Assembly: GCF_007896895.1 (NCBI RefSeq) | Contig: NZ_VOGW01000003.1 | Span: forward strand, 1 to 35,759 | DNA length: 35,759 nucleotides | Reading direction: 5' to 3' | Origin: Streptomyces misionensis | GTDB taxonomy: Bacteria; Actinomycetota; Actinomycetes; Streptomycetales; Streptomycetaceae | Shown here: piece after piece, positions 7,946-17,817 of the stretch | How the letters are laid out: every line of letters begins with the position of its first letter | Numbering within the stretch: position 1 is the stretch's first letter | The notes under the pieces: model-generated | Told to the model about the DNA's origin: nothing | Database searches by the model: none | Seen by the model: the letters and a program-made list of their open reading frames with translations, nothing else | Position numbers and translations under genes: made by a program

Positions 7946-8101
7946 TCAGCCGCACTGGCAGGGGCCGCCCGACTGGCAGCCGCAGCCGCAGCCGGAACCG
8001 CAGCCGCACGCGGCGACCAGCGGCAGGCTTCTGATCTGCGCGACCTGTTCGGTCTCGCGCTCCTGCGTGGGGTCGGGGGTGGTGCTGGGGGAGTCGGCCA
8101 T
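7946..8101 (-). CDS. 51-residue cysteine-rich small protein
   Basis: A perfect AGGAGGG lies 5 bases before the ATG at 8101. The encoded protein has a charged N-terminal 25 residues (many Asp, Glu, Thr, Gln) and a C-terminal half with seven Cys among Gly residues: AACGCGSGCGCGCQ followed by GGPCQCG to the end. The closely spaced CxC pairs look suited to metal binding, as in small metallothionein-like peptides. No signal peptide is visible. It is followed immediately by the repeat array and lies 131 bp beyond the phoU stop, on the same strand as phoU. I recognise no named family; a modified peptide precursor is an alternative reading. The ribosome site makes translation likely. Confidence 0.72.
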   Translation of the reverse strand: MADSPSTTPDPTQERETEQVAQIRSLPLVAACGCGSGCGCGCQSGGPCQCG

Positions 8102-8232
8102 GGGTCCCTCCTAGACGCCGGGGCCAGGTAGCGGGGGCTGAAGCCCTCGCCCATTTCATGCCCGCGCCCCCGGGCGCATCAACGGCGCACGGAGGCGCCC
8201 CCCGGCCGGTGCCGCCGGACTGCCCCGCCGGG

Positions 8233-8922
8233 CTAGGCCCCTTCGACCCCCGTCACCGGCTGGATGTCCGCCTGGAGCTCGTCCGCGTGCTCGCCGGTGA
8301 CCAGGTAGACGACGCGCTTGGCGACGGCGACGGCGTGGTCGGCGTAGCGCTCGTAGTAGCGGCCGAGGAGGGTGACGTCGACGGCCGTCTCGATGCCGTG
8401 CTTCCAGCGGTCGTCGATGAGGTGCTGGAAGAGGGTGCGGTGCAGCAGGTCCATCTCGTCGTCGTCCTGCTCCAGCTGGAGCGCGAGGTCGACGTCCTTG
8501 GTCACGATGACCTCCGCGGCCTTGGCCATCAGACGCTGCGCGAGCTGGCCCATCTCCAGGATGGTCGCGTGCAGGTCCTGCGGGACGGCCCGCTCGGGAA
8601 AGCGCAGCCGGGCCAGCTTCGCCACGTGCTGGGCGAGGTCGCCGGAGCGCTCCAGGTCGGCCGACATGCGCAGCGAGGTGACGACGATCCGCAGATCGGT
8701 GGCCACCGGCTGCTGGCGGGCCAGCAGCGCTATCGCCCGGGCCTCCAGGTCGTGCTGGAGCTCGTCGACCTTCTGGTCCGCCTCGATCACGTTCTCGGCG
8801 AGCTTCAGGTCGGCGTCCAGCATGGCGGTCGTGGCGCGCCCGATGGCCGAGCCGACCAGCCGGGCCATCTCCACCAGACCGTCGCCGATCGAGTCCAGTT
8901 CCTCGTGGTACGCGTCCCGCAT
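8233..8922 (-). CDS. phoU: Phosphate signalling protein PhoU
   Basis: A 229-residue all-helical protein made of two PhoU repeats (about 8-105 and 115-215), with the typical E/D-rich helices that bind metal clusters (EDLERSGDLAQHV and ERYADHAV regions). PhoU links the Pst phosphate transporter to the PhoR kinase and restrains signalling when phosphate is plentiful. The ATG at 8922 follows GAGGGA; the frame is open further upstream, but those residues do not resemble PhoU. It is divergent from phoR-phoP, and a PHO box lies between them. The stop is TAG in a CTAG context. Confidence 0.97.
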   Translation of the reverse strand: MRDAYHEELDSIGDGLVEMARLVGSAIGRATTAMLDADLKLAENVIEADQKVDELQHDLEARAIALLARQQPVATDLRIVVTSLRMSADLERSGDLAQHVAKLARLRFPERAVPQDLHATILEMGQLAQRLMAKAAEVIVTKDVDLALQLEQDDDEMDLLHRTLFQHLIDDRWKHGIETAVDVTLLGRYYERYADHAVAVAKRVVYLVTGEHADELQADIQPVTGVEGA

Positions 8923-9046
8923 CAGGGTTCCCTCTCGTACGTGTGCTTCGGGGGTTCGGGGTCGTTGTCCGGGGGCCCGGCGGCAAAACCGGCGGCACGA
9001 ACCCCACGCTCCCACGTTCCGCCCCGTACGCGTCCGTTTCCGGCTT

Positions 9047-9079
9047 CCCGAATGAACCGGTACTGGCTCCCAGGTGAAC
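9047..9079 (-). promoter_or_regulatory. PHO box (PhoP operator) between phoU and phoR-phoP
   Basis: Read on the minus strand there are two 11-base units, GTTCACCTGGG (9079-9069) and GTTCATTCGGG (9057-9047). Both fit the published Streptomyces direct-repeat consensus G(G/T)TCAYYYR(G/C)G at every position. They are exactly 22 bases apart, so a degenerate third unit fits between them. The site is 125 bases before phoU and 74 before phoR, placed to serve both divergent promoters. Confidence 0.85.
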
Positions 9080-9140
9080 TCTGGGCGACGAGTGTTCGAG
9101 GTCGCACGCTCACGGCTGTGGGCACCTCCCGCCCCATGCC

Positions 9141-9146
9141 TAACCT
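9141..9146 (+). promoter_or_regulatory. -10 element (TAACCT) for a leaderless phoR transcript
   Basis: TAACCT ends 6 bases before the phoR ATG at 9153, and no Shine-Dalgarno sequence is present. Initiation about 7 bases downstream of the -10 would start the message at the start codon. Confidence 0.6.
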
Positions 9147-9152
9147 GGACGC

Positions 9153-10405
9153 ATGGACGTGAACGCGGCGGTCGCCGCAGCGGCAGCGATCGCCGGAGTG
9201 CTCACCGGCGTCATCGCCATGCTGGCGTTCCGCTGGAGCGAACGCGACCAGAAGCGACCGACCAGGACTTCCTTGCACACAGATCCCGTACTCCCGCCCG
9301 GCGTGGACACCGTTCTCTCGGTGCTGCGCTCCTCCGCCGTCGTTCTCGACGAGGCCGACGCCGTCGTCAAGGCCAGCTCCGCCGCCTACGCCCTCGGGCT
9401 GGTGCGCGGCGGCAAGCTGTCCATCGAGCCGATGCTCCAGATGGCCCGGGACACGCGAAGAGACGGCGAGATACGCCAGGTCGAACTGGATCTGCCCCGG
9501 CGCGGCAGCGGACGCGGCGAGGCCCTCGCCGTCTCCGCGCGCGTGGCGCCGCTCGGCTCCCGCCTGGTCCTGCTGCTGGTCGAGGACCTGACCGAGGCCC
9601 GCAGGATCGAGGCCGTACGACGCGACTTCGTGGCCAATGTGAGCCATGAGCTCAAGACCCCGGTCGGCGCCCTGTCCCTGCTGTCCGAGGCCGTCATGGA
9701 CGCCTCCGACGACCCCGAGGCCGTGCAGCGCTTCGCGGGCCGCATGCAGATCGAGGCGACCCGGCTGACCAACCTGGTGCAGGAGCTGATCGACCTGTCC
9801 CGGGTGCAGAACGACGACCCCCTGGAGGACGCCGAGTCCGTCCAGGTGGACGAGCTGGTCGCCGAGGCCGTCGACCGCTGCCGCCACCAGGCGGGCACCA
9901 AGCAGATCACCATGGCCGCCGGAGGCACCGCGGACCTGCATGTCTGGGGCAACCGGGGCCAGCTGGCCGCCGCCCTCGGCAACCTGGTCGAGAACGCCGT
10001 GAACTACTCCCCGGCCCGCACCCGCGTCGGCATCGCCGCCCGCCGGGTGAGCGCGCCCGGCGGTGACATGATCGAGCTGGCCGTGACCGACCAGGGCATC
10101 GGCATCTCGGACAAGGACAAGGAGCGCATCTTCGAGCGCTTCTACCGGGTCGACCCGGCCCGCTCCCGGGCGACCGGCGGCACGGGCCTGGGCCTCGCCA
10201 TCGTCAAGCACGTGGTCGCCTCGCACGGCGGGGAGGTCACGGTCTGGAGCGCCGAGGGCCAGGGCTCCACCTTCACCCTCAGACTGCCGGAGGCGGGCGC
10301 GGCCCGCGACCGCGCGCAGCACCACGAGCCCGGCCTCGAGGACGAGGCCGGCGATTCCACCGAGTCATCCCCGTACGAACCGCTTCCCGCCCCGGAGGTC
10401 CTTCC

Positions 10406-10409
<4 letters not shown>
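9153..10409 (+). CDS. phoR: Phosphate-responsive sensor histidine kinase PhoR (SenX3-type)
   Basis: A 418-residue membrane kinase. A single N-terminal membrane segment (about 5-27) is followed by a short PAS-like region (50-145). The dimerisation box FVANVSHELKTP has phospho-acceptor His165. The ATPase domain has an N box around Asn281 (LVENAVNYS), a G1 motif DQGIG (313-317) and GGTGLGL (342-348). Residues after 380 are a disordered acidic tail. The ATG at 9153 has no ribosome site; the TAACCT 6 bases upstream points to a leaderless message. The stop overlaps the phoP start (GTGA). It phosphorylates PhoP when phosphate is scarce. Confidence 0.96.
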
Positions 10410-11156
<747 letters not shown>

Positions 11157-11171
11157 GGCGGCCTGCGGTAC

Positions 11172-11212
11172 GCCGAAGGGCGGCTCCCCGGACCGGGGAG
11201 CCGCCCTTCGGC
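11172..11212. terminator. Bidirectional hairpin terminator, 18-bp perfect stem
   Basis: The arms 11172-11189 and 11195-11212 are exact complements with loop GGACC. The hairpin separates phoP from the convergent lipoprotein gene. Confidence 0.92.
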
Positions 11213-11228
11213 TTGGCCGTACGACCGC

Positions 11229-11933
11229 TCAGTGGCCCGCGGCCGACTGGGACGAGGAGTCGCTCGGGGAGACGCCGGTGCCCGTGCCGGTCGTGGCGGT
11301 GCCGGTCGTCGCGCTGCCGCTCGCGGTGGCCGACGGGTTCGCCGAGCCGTGGGCGCCGGGCTTGGCGCTGCCGGAGGCGGTGGCGCCGGCGGCCGGGGAG
11401 CCGGTGGCCGCGGGCGAGGGGATCTGGCTCGGGCCCCACTTGTCGAAGTAGCTGGTGGCCGGGACCACGAAGGCGCGCAGGCTCACCGCGCCGGCCTTGC
11501 TGAAGGTGAAGGTGATCGGCTGGGCGTTGCCGTCCTGGACGCTGCCGCGGCCGCCGGGGATCTCGGCGGAGGCGTTGCCCGGGCCGCCGAGCATCAGGGA
11601 GCCGTGGGCCGGCACGGTCAGGCTCTGGCCCTTGGCCGGGGTGAGCTTCACGGTGTCGCTGGTGCCCGGGAGGGTGACCGACTGGAGGGTCTGGTCGGTG
11701 GCGCCCTGGTTGAACAGCCGCGCGGAGACCACGGCCGGGCCCGTTGCCTTCGGGTCGGGCTGGGTGATGACCATGGCGTTCTGGATCTTGATGTCGCCGA
11801 CGGTCGTCGCCGCGTTGTCCGGCTTGATCTGCAGGGTCTGCGAGTCGTTGCCGGCGCCGCAGGCGGCGAGTGAGGCGATCGAGAAGGCAATGGCAGAGGC
11901 GGCGAGGGCGCCGCGTCGAAGGCTGCTGCTCAC
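11229..11933 (-). CDS. DUF461 / PCu(A)C-like lipoprotein
   Basis: A 234-residue predicted lipoprotein. The signal sequence ends in lipobox SLAAC with Cys25 as the lipidation site. Residues 40-170 are beta-rich and resemble the DUF461/PCu(A)C copper chaperone fold, for example in the segment GPAVVSARLFNQG. The Met/His copper motif of true PCu(A)C proteins is not visible, so metal binding is doubtful. Residues 175-234 are a Ser/Thr/Ala/Gly-rich tail. The GTG at 11933 has AAGGAG 12 bases upstream. It is convergent with phoP and divergent from carD; its place beside phoRP is usual in the genus. Confidence 0.82.
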   Translation of the reverse strand: MSSSLRRGALAASAIAFSIASLAACGAGNDSQTLQIKPDNAATTVGDIKIQNAMVITQPDPKATGPAVVSARLFNQGATDQTLQSVTLPGTSDTVKLTPAKGQSLTVPAHGSLMLGGPGNASAEIPGGRGSVQDGNAQPITFTFSKAGAVSLRAFVVPATSYFDKWGPSQIPSPAATGSPAAGATASGSAKPGAHGSANPSATASGSATTGTATTGTGTGVSPSDSSSQSAAGH

Positions 11934-12493
11934 GGCGGCGGCAACTCCTTGAACGCAGGGGCGGCTTCCTTGTAAAGCCGCCCTAAGTGTCTGTCCGGCG
12001 GCCCCAGGTTACCGAGCCGTTCCCGCGCGGCCGCACCCGACCCTCCCCCCGGCGTCCGGCATCCCGCCAGGTGGGGGTACCCGGCGCCGCCGTCGGCACA
12101 CGTGTCACTCCTGTCACAAGGGGCTCTTCAGCCACTTTGCCGAGGTCGGGTACGCCATTCGTATAACCGCGCGCGAAATCTCCGTGAAGGAATGCGTGAT
12201 CAACCCTGATATTGATCACGGCATCACCCGTCCGGCGGCCCTCGATCAATTTCGGAAACGGCACGCATCGCTCCTCGGCCACCGAACGGAGTAGCGGAAG
12301 TCGTACGCTTGGAACCGGACAAAACGGGACGTTCGTCCACTTGGGGCGGGCGCGTGAGGCGTGTAACGTACGCGTTTCGCCCTGTCCGGACAGCCCCTCC
12401 CACCTGCGAATTCCCGCCTTCCGGGGCCCCGCGCAGCACGTTCCGGTTGCAGTTGTCAAGCCCCGAGATATGCCCTGACCTGCGAAAACGCCA
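11934..12493. other. Long intergenic region upstream of carD and the lipoprotein gene
   Basis: This 560-bp stretch is less GC-rich than its surroundings and holds no convincing gene. A 158-residue minus-strand frame (11983-12459) lacks coding character. On the plus strand, GTG 12184 to TAG 12294 could encode 36 residues, but it has no ribosome site. It does contain the dyad at 12195-12220 and a TATAAC at 12165-12170 that could be a distal -10 element. Confidence 0.5.
12195..12220. promoter_or_regulatory. Perfect 9-bp inverted repeat, candidate operator
   Basis: CGTGATCAA (12195-12203) and TTGATCACG (12212-12220) are exact inverted copies separated by 8 bases. The total length and symmetry suit a dimeric regulator. 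It lies about 25 bases downstream of a TATAAC that may be a -10 element. No GC-rich stem or following T-run suggests a terminator. Confidence 0.5.
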
Positions 12494-12522
12494 TTCAGAA
12501 GACGCCGTATCCGTGTTACCCT
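12494..12522 (+). promoter_or_regulatory. Proximal carD promoter
   Basis: TTCAGA (12494-12499) and TACCCT (12517-12522) are 17 bases apart, a sensible spacing for the main sigma factor. Initiation would occur about 20 bases before the carD ATG, leaving room for its GAAGGGG ribosome site. Confidence 0.5.
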
Positions 12523-12550
12523 GGATAGCCACGGAAGGGGTACCTGTCAC

Positions 12551-13033
12551 ATGACGTTCAAGGTTGGCGACACCGTGGTCTATCCCCATCACGGGGCCGC
12601 GCTGATCGAGGCTATCGAAACTCGCCAGATCAAAGGCGTGGACAAGACCTACTTGGTGCTGAAGGTCGCCCAGGGTGACCTGACGGTACGTGTGCCAGCG
12701 GACAATGCGGAGTTCGTCGGCGTGCGTGATGTGGTCGGTCAGGACGGACTCGACCGGGTCTTCGAGGTACTGCGCGCGCCGTACGCCGAGGAGCCCACGA
12801 ACTGGTCCCGTCGTTACAAGGCAAACCTGGAGAAGCTCGCCTCCGGCGATGTCATCAAGGTCGCGGAAGTCGTGCGTGACCTGTGGCGTCGGGAGCGCGA
12901 GCGCGGACTGTCCGCCGGTGAGAAGCGCATGCTCGCCAAGGCCCGCCAGATTCTGGTGAGCGAGCTCGCCCTCGCGGAGAACACGAACGAGGACAAGGCC
13001 GAGGCCCTGCTCGACGAGGTGCTCGCCTCCTGA
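12551..13033 (+). CDS. carD: CarD-family RNA polymerase-binding regulator
   Basis: A 160-residue actinobacterial CarD. The N-terminal RNA polymerase-interacting Tudor-like domain ([15 protein letters not shown], about 1-55) is followed by a helical DNA-binding domain (60-160) with the conserved [13 protein letters not shown] and [14 protein letters not shown] helices. CarD stabilises open promoter complexes, notably at rRNA promoters, and is usually essential. The ATG at 12551 follows GAAGGGG at 12534-12540. It lies 327 bp before ispD on the same strand, a standard actinobacterial arrangement. Confidence 0.96.
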   Translation: MTFKVGDTVVYPHHGAALIEAIETRQIKGVDKTYLVLKVAQGDLTVRVPADNAEFVGVRDVVGQDGLDRVFEVLRAPYAEEPTNWSRRYKANLEKLASGDVIKVAEVVRDLWRRERERGLSAGEKRMLAKARQILVSELALAENTNEDKAEALLDEVLAS

Positions 13034-13360
13034 CGTGCCCGCGCCGTGGGTGGCGACGGCCGGTCGGCTGACCGGCTGATCCGCCCCGCACACTCTCAGC
13101 ACGCAGCACAGTGAAAATGCCGCGGTGCCCGATGACACTGAACCTGTCGCCGGGCGCTGCGGCATGTTCGTCCCCGCGGCGCCGTACGTGCCGTACACGG
13201 GAAGCCCCGGAAAAGGAAGCAGGCCCCCCGATACTCGGTGTGCCGGGCCCGGGTGGATGGCTCGACCAGGGTCACGGAAAGGGTCCGGTCAGGGCGTCGC
13301 GCCCGGCACTCCTCCAGGCCATACCCACCTAGGTCGAGCACACAAACCTGACAGGAACCG
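13034..13360 (+). other. carD-ispD intergenic region
   Basis: 327 bp. GCCGGTC-GGCT-GACCGGC (13059-13076) forms a 7-bp hairpin shortly after carD and may be a weak terminator. Two short frames starting at 13111 and 13125 run here, but they lack ribosome sites and convincing composition, and the second overlaps ispD in another frame. I see no other feature; an ispD promoter presumably lies in the last 100 bp. Confidence 0.45.
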
Positions 13361-14137
13361 ATGTCTGACGAATCGCGTCCCTCGCCCGCACAGCCGCCCC
13401 TCGCGCCCGCCGGCGCGCCCGTCGCCGCGGTGATTCCCGCCGCCGGCCGGGGCGTACGACTCGGGCCGGGCGCCCCCAAGGCGCTGCGCGCGCTGAACGG
13501 CACGCCCATGCTCATCCACGCGGTCCGTGCGCTGGCCGCCTCCCGTCATGTCTCCCTGGTGATCGTCGTGGCCCCGCCGGACGGCGCCGCCGAGGTCAAG
13601 TCCCTGCTCGACGCGCACGAGCTGCCCGGAAGCAGCACGGACTTCCTGGTGGTGCCGGGCGGGGAGAGCCGCCAGGAGTCGGTGCGGCTCGGGCTCGCCG
13701 CCCTGCCGCCCGAGTACGGCGTCGTCCTCGTCCACGACGCGGCCCGCCCCCTGGTCCCGGTCGACACGGTCGACGCGGTCATCGAGGCCGTGCGCGACGG
13801 CGCCCCCGCCGTGGTGCCCGCCCTGCCGCCGGCCGACACCGTCAAGGAGGTCGAACCGGCCGCCGAGCCCGGGGCGCCCGAGCCGGTCGTCGCCACGCCC
13901 GAGCGGGCCCGGCTGCGCGCCGTCCAGACGCCCCAGGGGTTCGACCGCGCGACGCTGCTGCGCGCCCACGAGACCGTGACCGACGACGTGACCGACGACG
14001 CCGGCATGGTGGAGAAGCTGGGCCTGCCCGTGGTGACCGTGCCCGGCCACGAGGAGGCGTTCAAGGTGACCCGCCCGCTCGACCTGGTCCTCGCCGAGGC
14101 GGTCCTGGCCCGCAGGAGGCTGAACGATGGCTTCTGA
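13361..14137 (+). CDS. ispD: 2-C-methyl-D-erythritol 4-phosphate cytidylyltransferase IspD
   Basis: IspD makes CDP-methylerythritol from MEP and CTP in the non-mevalonate isoprenoid pathway. The 258-residue protein shows the CTP-binding loop [18 protein letters not shown] (about 25-42), the VHDAARPLV motif (about 124-132) and [10 protein letters not shown] near 187. A Pro/Ala-rich N-terminal extension of about 20 residues precedes the domain, as is common in Streptomyces. The ATG at 13361 follows AGGAA. The 3' end overlaps ispF by 11 bases, and the ispF ribosome site AGGAGG is inside ispD. Confidence 0.96.
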   Translation: MSDESRPSPAQPPLAPAGAPVAAVIPAAGRGVRLGPGAPKALRALNGTPMLIHAVRALAASRHVSLVIVVAPPDGAAEVKSLLDAHELPGSSTDFLVVPGGESRQESVRLGLAALPPEYGVVLVHDAARPLVPVDTVDAVIEAVRDGAPAVVPALPPADTVKEVEPAAEPGAPEPVVATPERARLRAVQTPQGFDRATLLRAHETVTDDVTDDAGMVEKLGLPVVTVPGHEEAFKVTRPLDLVLAEAVLARRRLNDGF

Positions 14138-14627
14138 GACCACCCCGGTGGTGCTTCCCCAGGTCGGCATCGGCACCGACATCCACGCCTTCGAGGAGGG
14201 CCGCGAGCTGTGGTGCGCGGGCCTGAAGTGGGAGGGCGAGGGGCCGGGACTCGCCGGACACTCCGACGCGGACGTGGTCGCGCACGCCGCCTGCAACGCC
14301 CTGTTCTCCGCGGCCGGCCTCGGTGACCTGGGGCAGCACTTCGGCACCGGACGTCCCGAGTGGTCCGGCGCGTCCGGCGTCACGCTGCTCACCGAGGCCG
14401 CCCGGATCGTCCGCGCGGCGGGCTTCACCATCGGCAACGTCGCGGTCCAGGTGATCGGCCCCCGGCCGAAGATCGGCAAGCGGCGGGACGAGGCGCAGCA
14501 GATCCTCAGCGAGGCGGCCGGCGCGCCGGTCTCCGTCTCCGGCGCCACGACGGACGGCCTCGGCTTCCCGGGGCGCGACGAGGGGCTGATGGCGGTGGCG
14601 ACGGCGCTGGTCGCGCGGGTGGCCTGA
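14127..14627 (+). CDS. ispF: 2-C-methyl-D-erythritol 2,4-cyclodiphosphate synthase IspF
   Basis: A 166-residue trimeric cyclase of the MEP pathway. It has the metal-binding motif GTDIHAF near 13 and the [11 protein letters not shown] segment near 45 that supply the Asp and His zinc ligands. The C-terminal [15 protein letters not shown] is the family signature near the CDP site. The ATG at 14127 overlaps the end of ispD and is preceded by AGGAGG, so translation is coupled. IspE, the intermediate step, is not in the window. Confidence 0.97.
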   Translation: MASETTPVVLPQVGIGTDIHAFEEGRELWCAGLKWEGEGPGLAGHSDADVVAHAACNALFSAAGLGDLGQHFGTGRPEWSGASGVTLLTEAARIVRAAGFTIGNVAVQVIGPRPKIGKRRDEAQQILSEAAGAPVSVSGATTDGLGFPGRDEGLMAVATALVARVA

Positions 14628-14710
14628 ACCCCGCGCCCTCCTGGTGCGGGTGAGCCGAGCGCGTGCGAGGGTACCCGGAGAGTCACGTCCACGGCTTTCC
14701 GGAGGTACCC

Positions 14711-15115
14711 ATGCCCGCCGCCCTGTCCGACCGGCTCAAGTCCCTGCTCGACGGCAAGGTGTTCATCGTCGTCGGCACCGTCCAGCCCGACGGCAGCCCG
14801 CAGATGTCCCCGGTCTGGGTGAAGCGGGACGGCGACGACATCGTCTTCTCCACCACGGTCGACCGCCGTAAGAAGAAGAACCTCGACCGCGACCCGCGCG
14901 TCACCGTGACCGTCATGGACCCCGAACGGCCCTACGAGTACGCGGAGATCCGCGGCACCGCCGAGATGACCGCCGACGGCGCGCAGGACCTCATCGACGA
15001 ACTGAGCCTCAAGTACACGGGCAAGAAGTACGCCGAGTTCAACCCGGACTCGGTGAACGACGCCGAGCGGGTGGTGGTGCGGATCACCCCGCGCAAGGTC
15101 GTCGGCAGCCTCTGA
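14711..15115 (+). CDS. PPOX-class F420-dependent or FMN-binding oxidoreductase
   Basis: A 134-residue split-barrel flavin/deazaflavin-binding protein of the pyridoxamine oxidase-like class. Recognisable are the N-terminal FIVVGTVQPDGSPQMSPVW strand pair, the DIVFSTTVDRRKKKNLDRDP cofactor region and a C-terminal VVRITPRKVVG strand. The substrate is unknown. I chose ATG 14711, preceded by GGAGG; an upstream in-frame ATG at 14663 lacks a site. It stands alone between ispF and cysS. Confidence 0.88.
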   Translation: MPAALSDRLKSLLDGKVFIVVGTVQPDGSPQMSPVWVKRDGDDIVFSTTVDRRKKKNLDRDPRVTVTVMDPERPYEYAEIRGTAEMTADGAQDLIDELSLKYTGKKYAEFNPDSVNDAERVVVRITPRKVVGSL

Positions 15116-15197
15116 GGAGCGCCGCGCGGGTACGCCCGCGACGAGCGCACGGCGCGGTAAAGAGGGGAAGGGGCGTGAGGCACCGGCCCGCGCCCAC

Positions 15198-15203
15198 TAC
15201 CCT
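15198..15203 (+). promoter_or_regulatory. -10 element (TACCCT) for a leaderless cysS transcript
   Basis: TACCCT ends 6 bases before the GTG at 15210, with no Shine-Dalgarno in between. This favours the second of two adjacent in-frame GTG codons (15207, 15210) as the start. Confidence 0.6.
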
Positions 15204-15209
15204 GGAGTG

Positions 15210-16610
<1,401 letters not shown>

Positions 16611-16639
16611 CCTCCGGGGCCGCCCGGCCTTGATCGATT

Positions 16640-16665
16640 GTGCCGCCCGGCCCCCCGGGCGGCAC
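16640..16665. terminator. Hairpin terminator after cysS, 11-bp stem
   Basis: GTGCCGCCCGG (16640-16650) and CCGGGCGGCAC (16655-16665) pair perfectly around CCCC. It lies 30 bases after the cysS stop and 47 before rlmB. Confidence 0.85.
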
Positions 16666-16712
16666 ACTGCATAAGACGTACGTACGAACGAAGCTCACGG
16701 AACGGATGACTC

Positions 16713-17657
16713 ATGGCCGCGAACAACCGCCGCATGTCCGGCAAGAAGGGCGCGCAGGTCGGCAGTGGCGGCCAGCGGCGCCGGGGCCTGGAGGGCAAGG
16801 GCCCGACCCCGCCCGCCGAGATGCGCAAGGGCCACGCCAAGCAGCGCGCCGCCGCGGCCAGGACCCGGCGCGCGCAGGGCGGCCGCCCGCAGCAGCGCAG
16901 GGGCGGCGGCCGGTCCACGTCCGAGCTGGTCGTCGGCCGTAACCCGGTGGTCGAGGCGCTGCGCGAGGGCGTGCCCGCGAACACCCTGTACGTGCAGCAG
17001 TTCATCGACAACGACGAGCGCGTCCGCGAGGCCCTCCAGCTCGCCGCCGAGCGCGGCGGCATCAACCTGATGGAGGCCCCGCGCCCCGAGCTGGACCGGA
17101 TGACCAACGGCCTCAACCACCAGGGCCTGGTCCTCCAGGTCCCGCCGTACGAGTACGCGCACCCGGAGGACCTGCTCGACGCCGCCGCCGACGAGGGCGC
17201 GGACCCGCTGGTCGTGGCGCTCGACGGGGTCACCGACCCGCGCAACCTCGGCGCGGTCGTCCGCTCCGTCTCCGCCTTCGGCGGCCACGGCGTGGTCGTG
17301 CCCGAGCGCCGCTCGGCCGGCATGACGGCGGGCGCCTGGAAGACCTCCGCCGGCACCGCCGCCCGCACCCCGGTGGCCCGCGCCACCAACCTCACCCGGG
17401 CGCTGGAGCAGTACAAGAAGGCCGGTCTGACGGTGGTCGGTCTGGCCGCGGACGGCGAGGCCGAACTCGGCGACCTGGACGCCCTCCAGGGCCCGGTCGT
17501 GATCGTGGTCGGCAGCGAGGGCAAGGGCCTGTCCCGGCTGGTCGGCGAGACCTGTGACGTCCGGGTGCGCATCCCGATGCCGGGCGGCGCCGAGTCCCTC
17601 AACGCCGGTGTGGCCGCGGGCATCGTGCTGTACGAGGCCTCCCGCGGACGGAGCTGA
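16713..17657 (+). CDS. rlmB: 23S rRNA (guanosine-2251-2'-O)-methyltransferase RlmB / TrmH family
   Basis: A 314-residue SPOUT methyltransferase. Residues 1-70 are a very basic, low-complexity extension typical of actinobacterial members. Residues 72-145 form the substrate-binding L30-like domain ([14 protein letters not shown]). The knotted catalytic domain follows, with the motifs [20 protein letters not shown] and [18 protein letters not shown]. It methylates ribose in the peptidyl-transferase region using S-adenosylmethionine. The ATG at 16713 has a weak GGAACGGA upstream. Exact rRNA position is by family. Confidence 0.92.
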   Translation: MAANNRRMSGKKGAQVGSGGQRRRGLEGKGPTPPAEMRKGHAKQRAAAARTRRAQGGRPQQRRGGGRSTSELVVGRNPVVEALREGVPANTLYVQQFIDNDERVREALQLAAERGGINLMEAPRPELDRMTNGLNHQGLVLQVPPYEYAHPEDLLDAAADEGADPLVVALDGVTDPRNLGAVVRSVSAFGGHGVVVPERRSAGMTAGAWKTSAGTAARTPVARATNLTRALEQYKKAGLTVVGLAADGEAELGDLDALQGPVVIVVGSEGKGLSRLVGETCDVRVRIPMPGGAESLNAGVAAGIVLYEASRGRS

Positions 17658-17817
17658 GAGCCGCCGGGGGCGACGCGCCGACGGGCTGAACACCCGTCCG
17701 GAACTTCACCCTTACGCGGGAATTCCGGCGTCCGTATGGCGTGCGACGCTGCTTTGACGGGGCCCGGACACATCCGGCCGGTCAAAGCAGTGTCCTAACT
17801 CCACGTCACTCGGTTAG

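Noticed and set aside
7689..8114. Plus-strand frame through the 28-bp repeats, apparently a repeat protein
   Set aside because: Period changes (26, 27, 28) break the frame of the repeat, there is no ribosome site, and it is antisense to the better supported Cys-rich gene.
12184..12294. 36-codon frame (GTG to TAG) over the dyad upstream of carD
   Set aside because: No ribosome site and no supporting feature; kept only as a remark.
12312..12335. GGAAC-N15-GTT as an ECF sigma-factor promoter
   Set aside because: Spacing and -10 are poor and such matches are common by chance.
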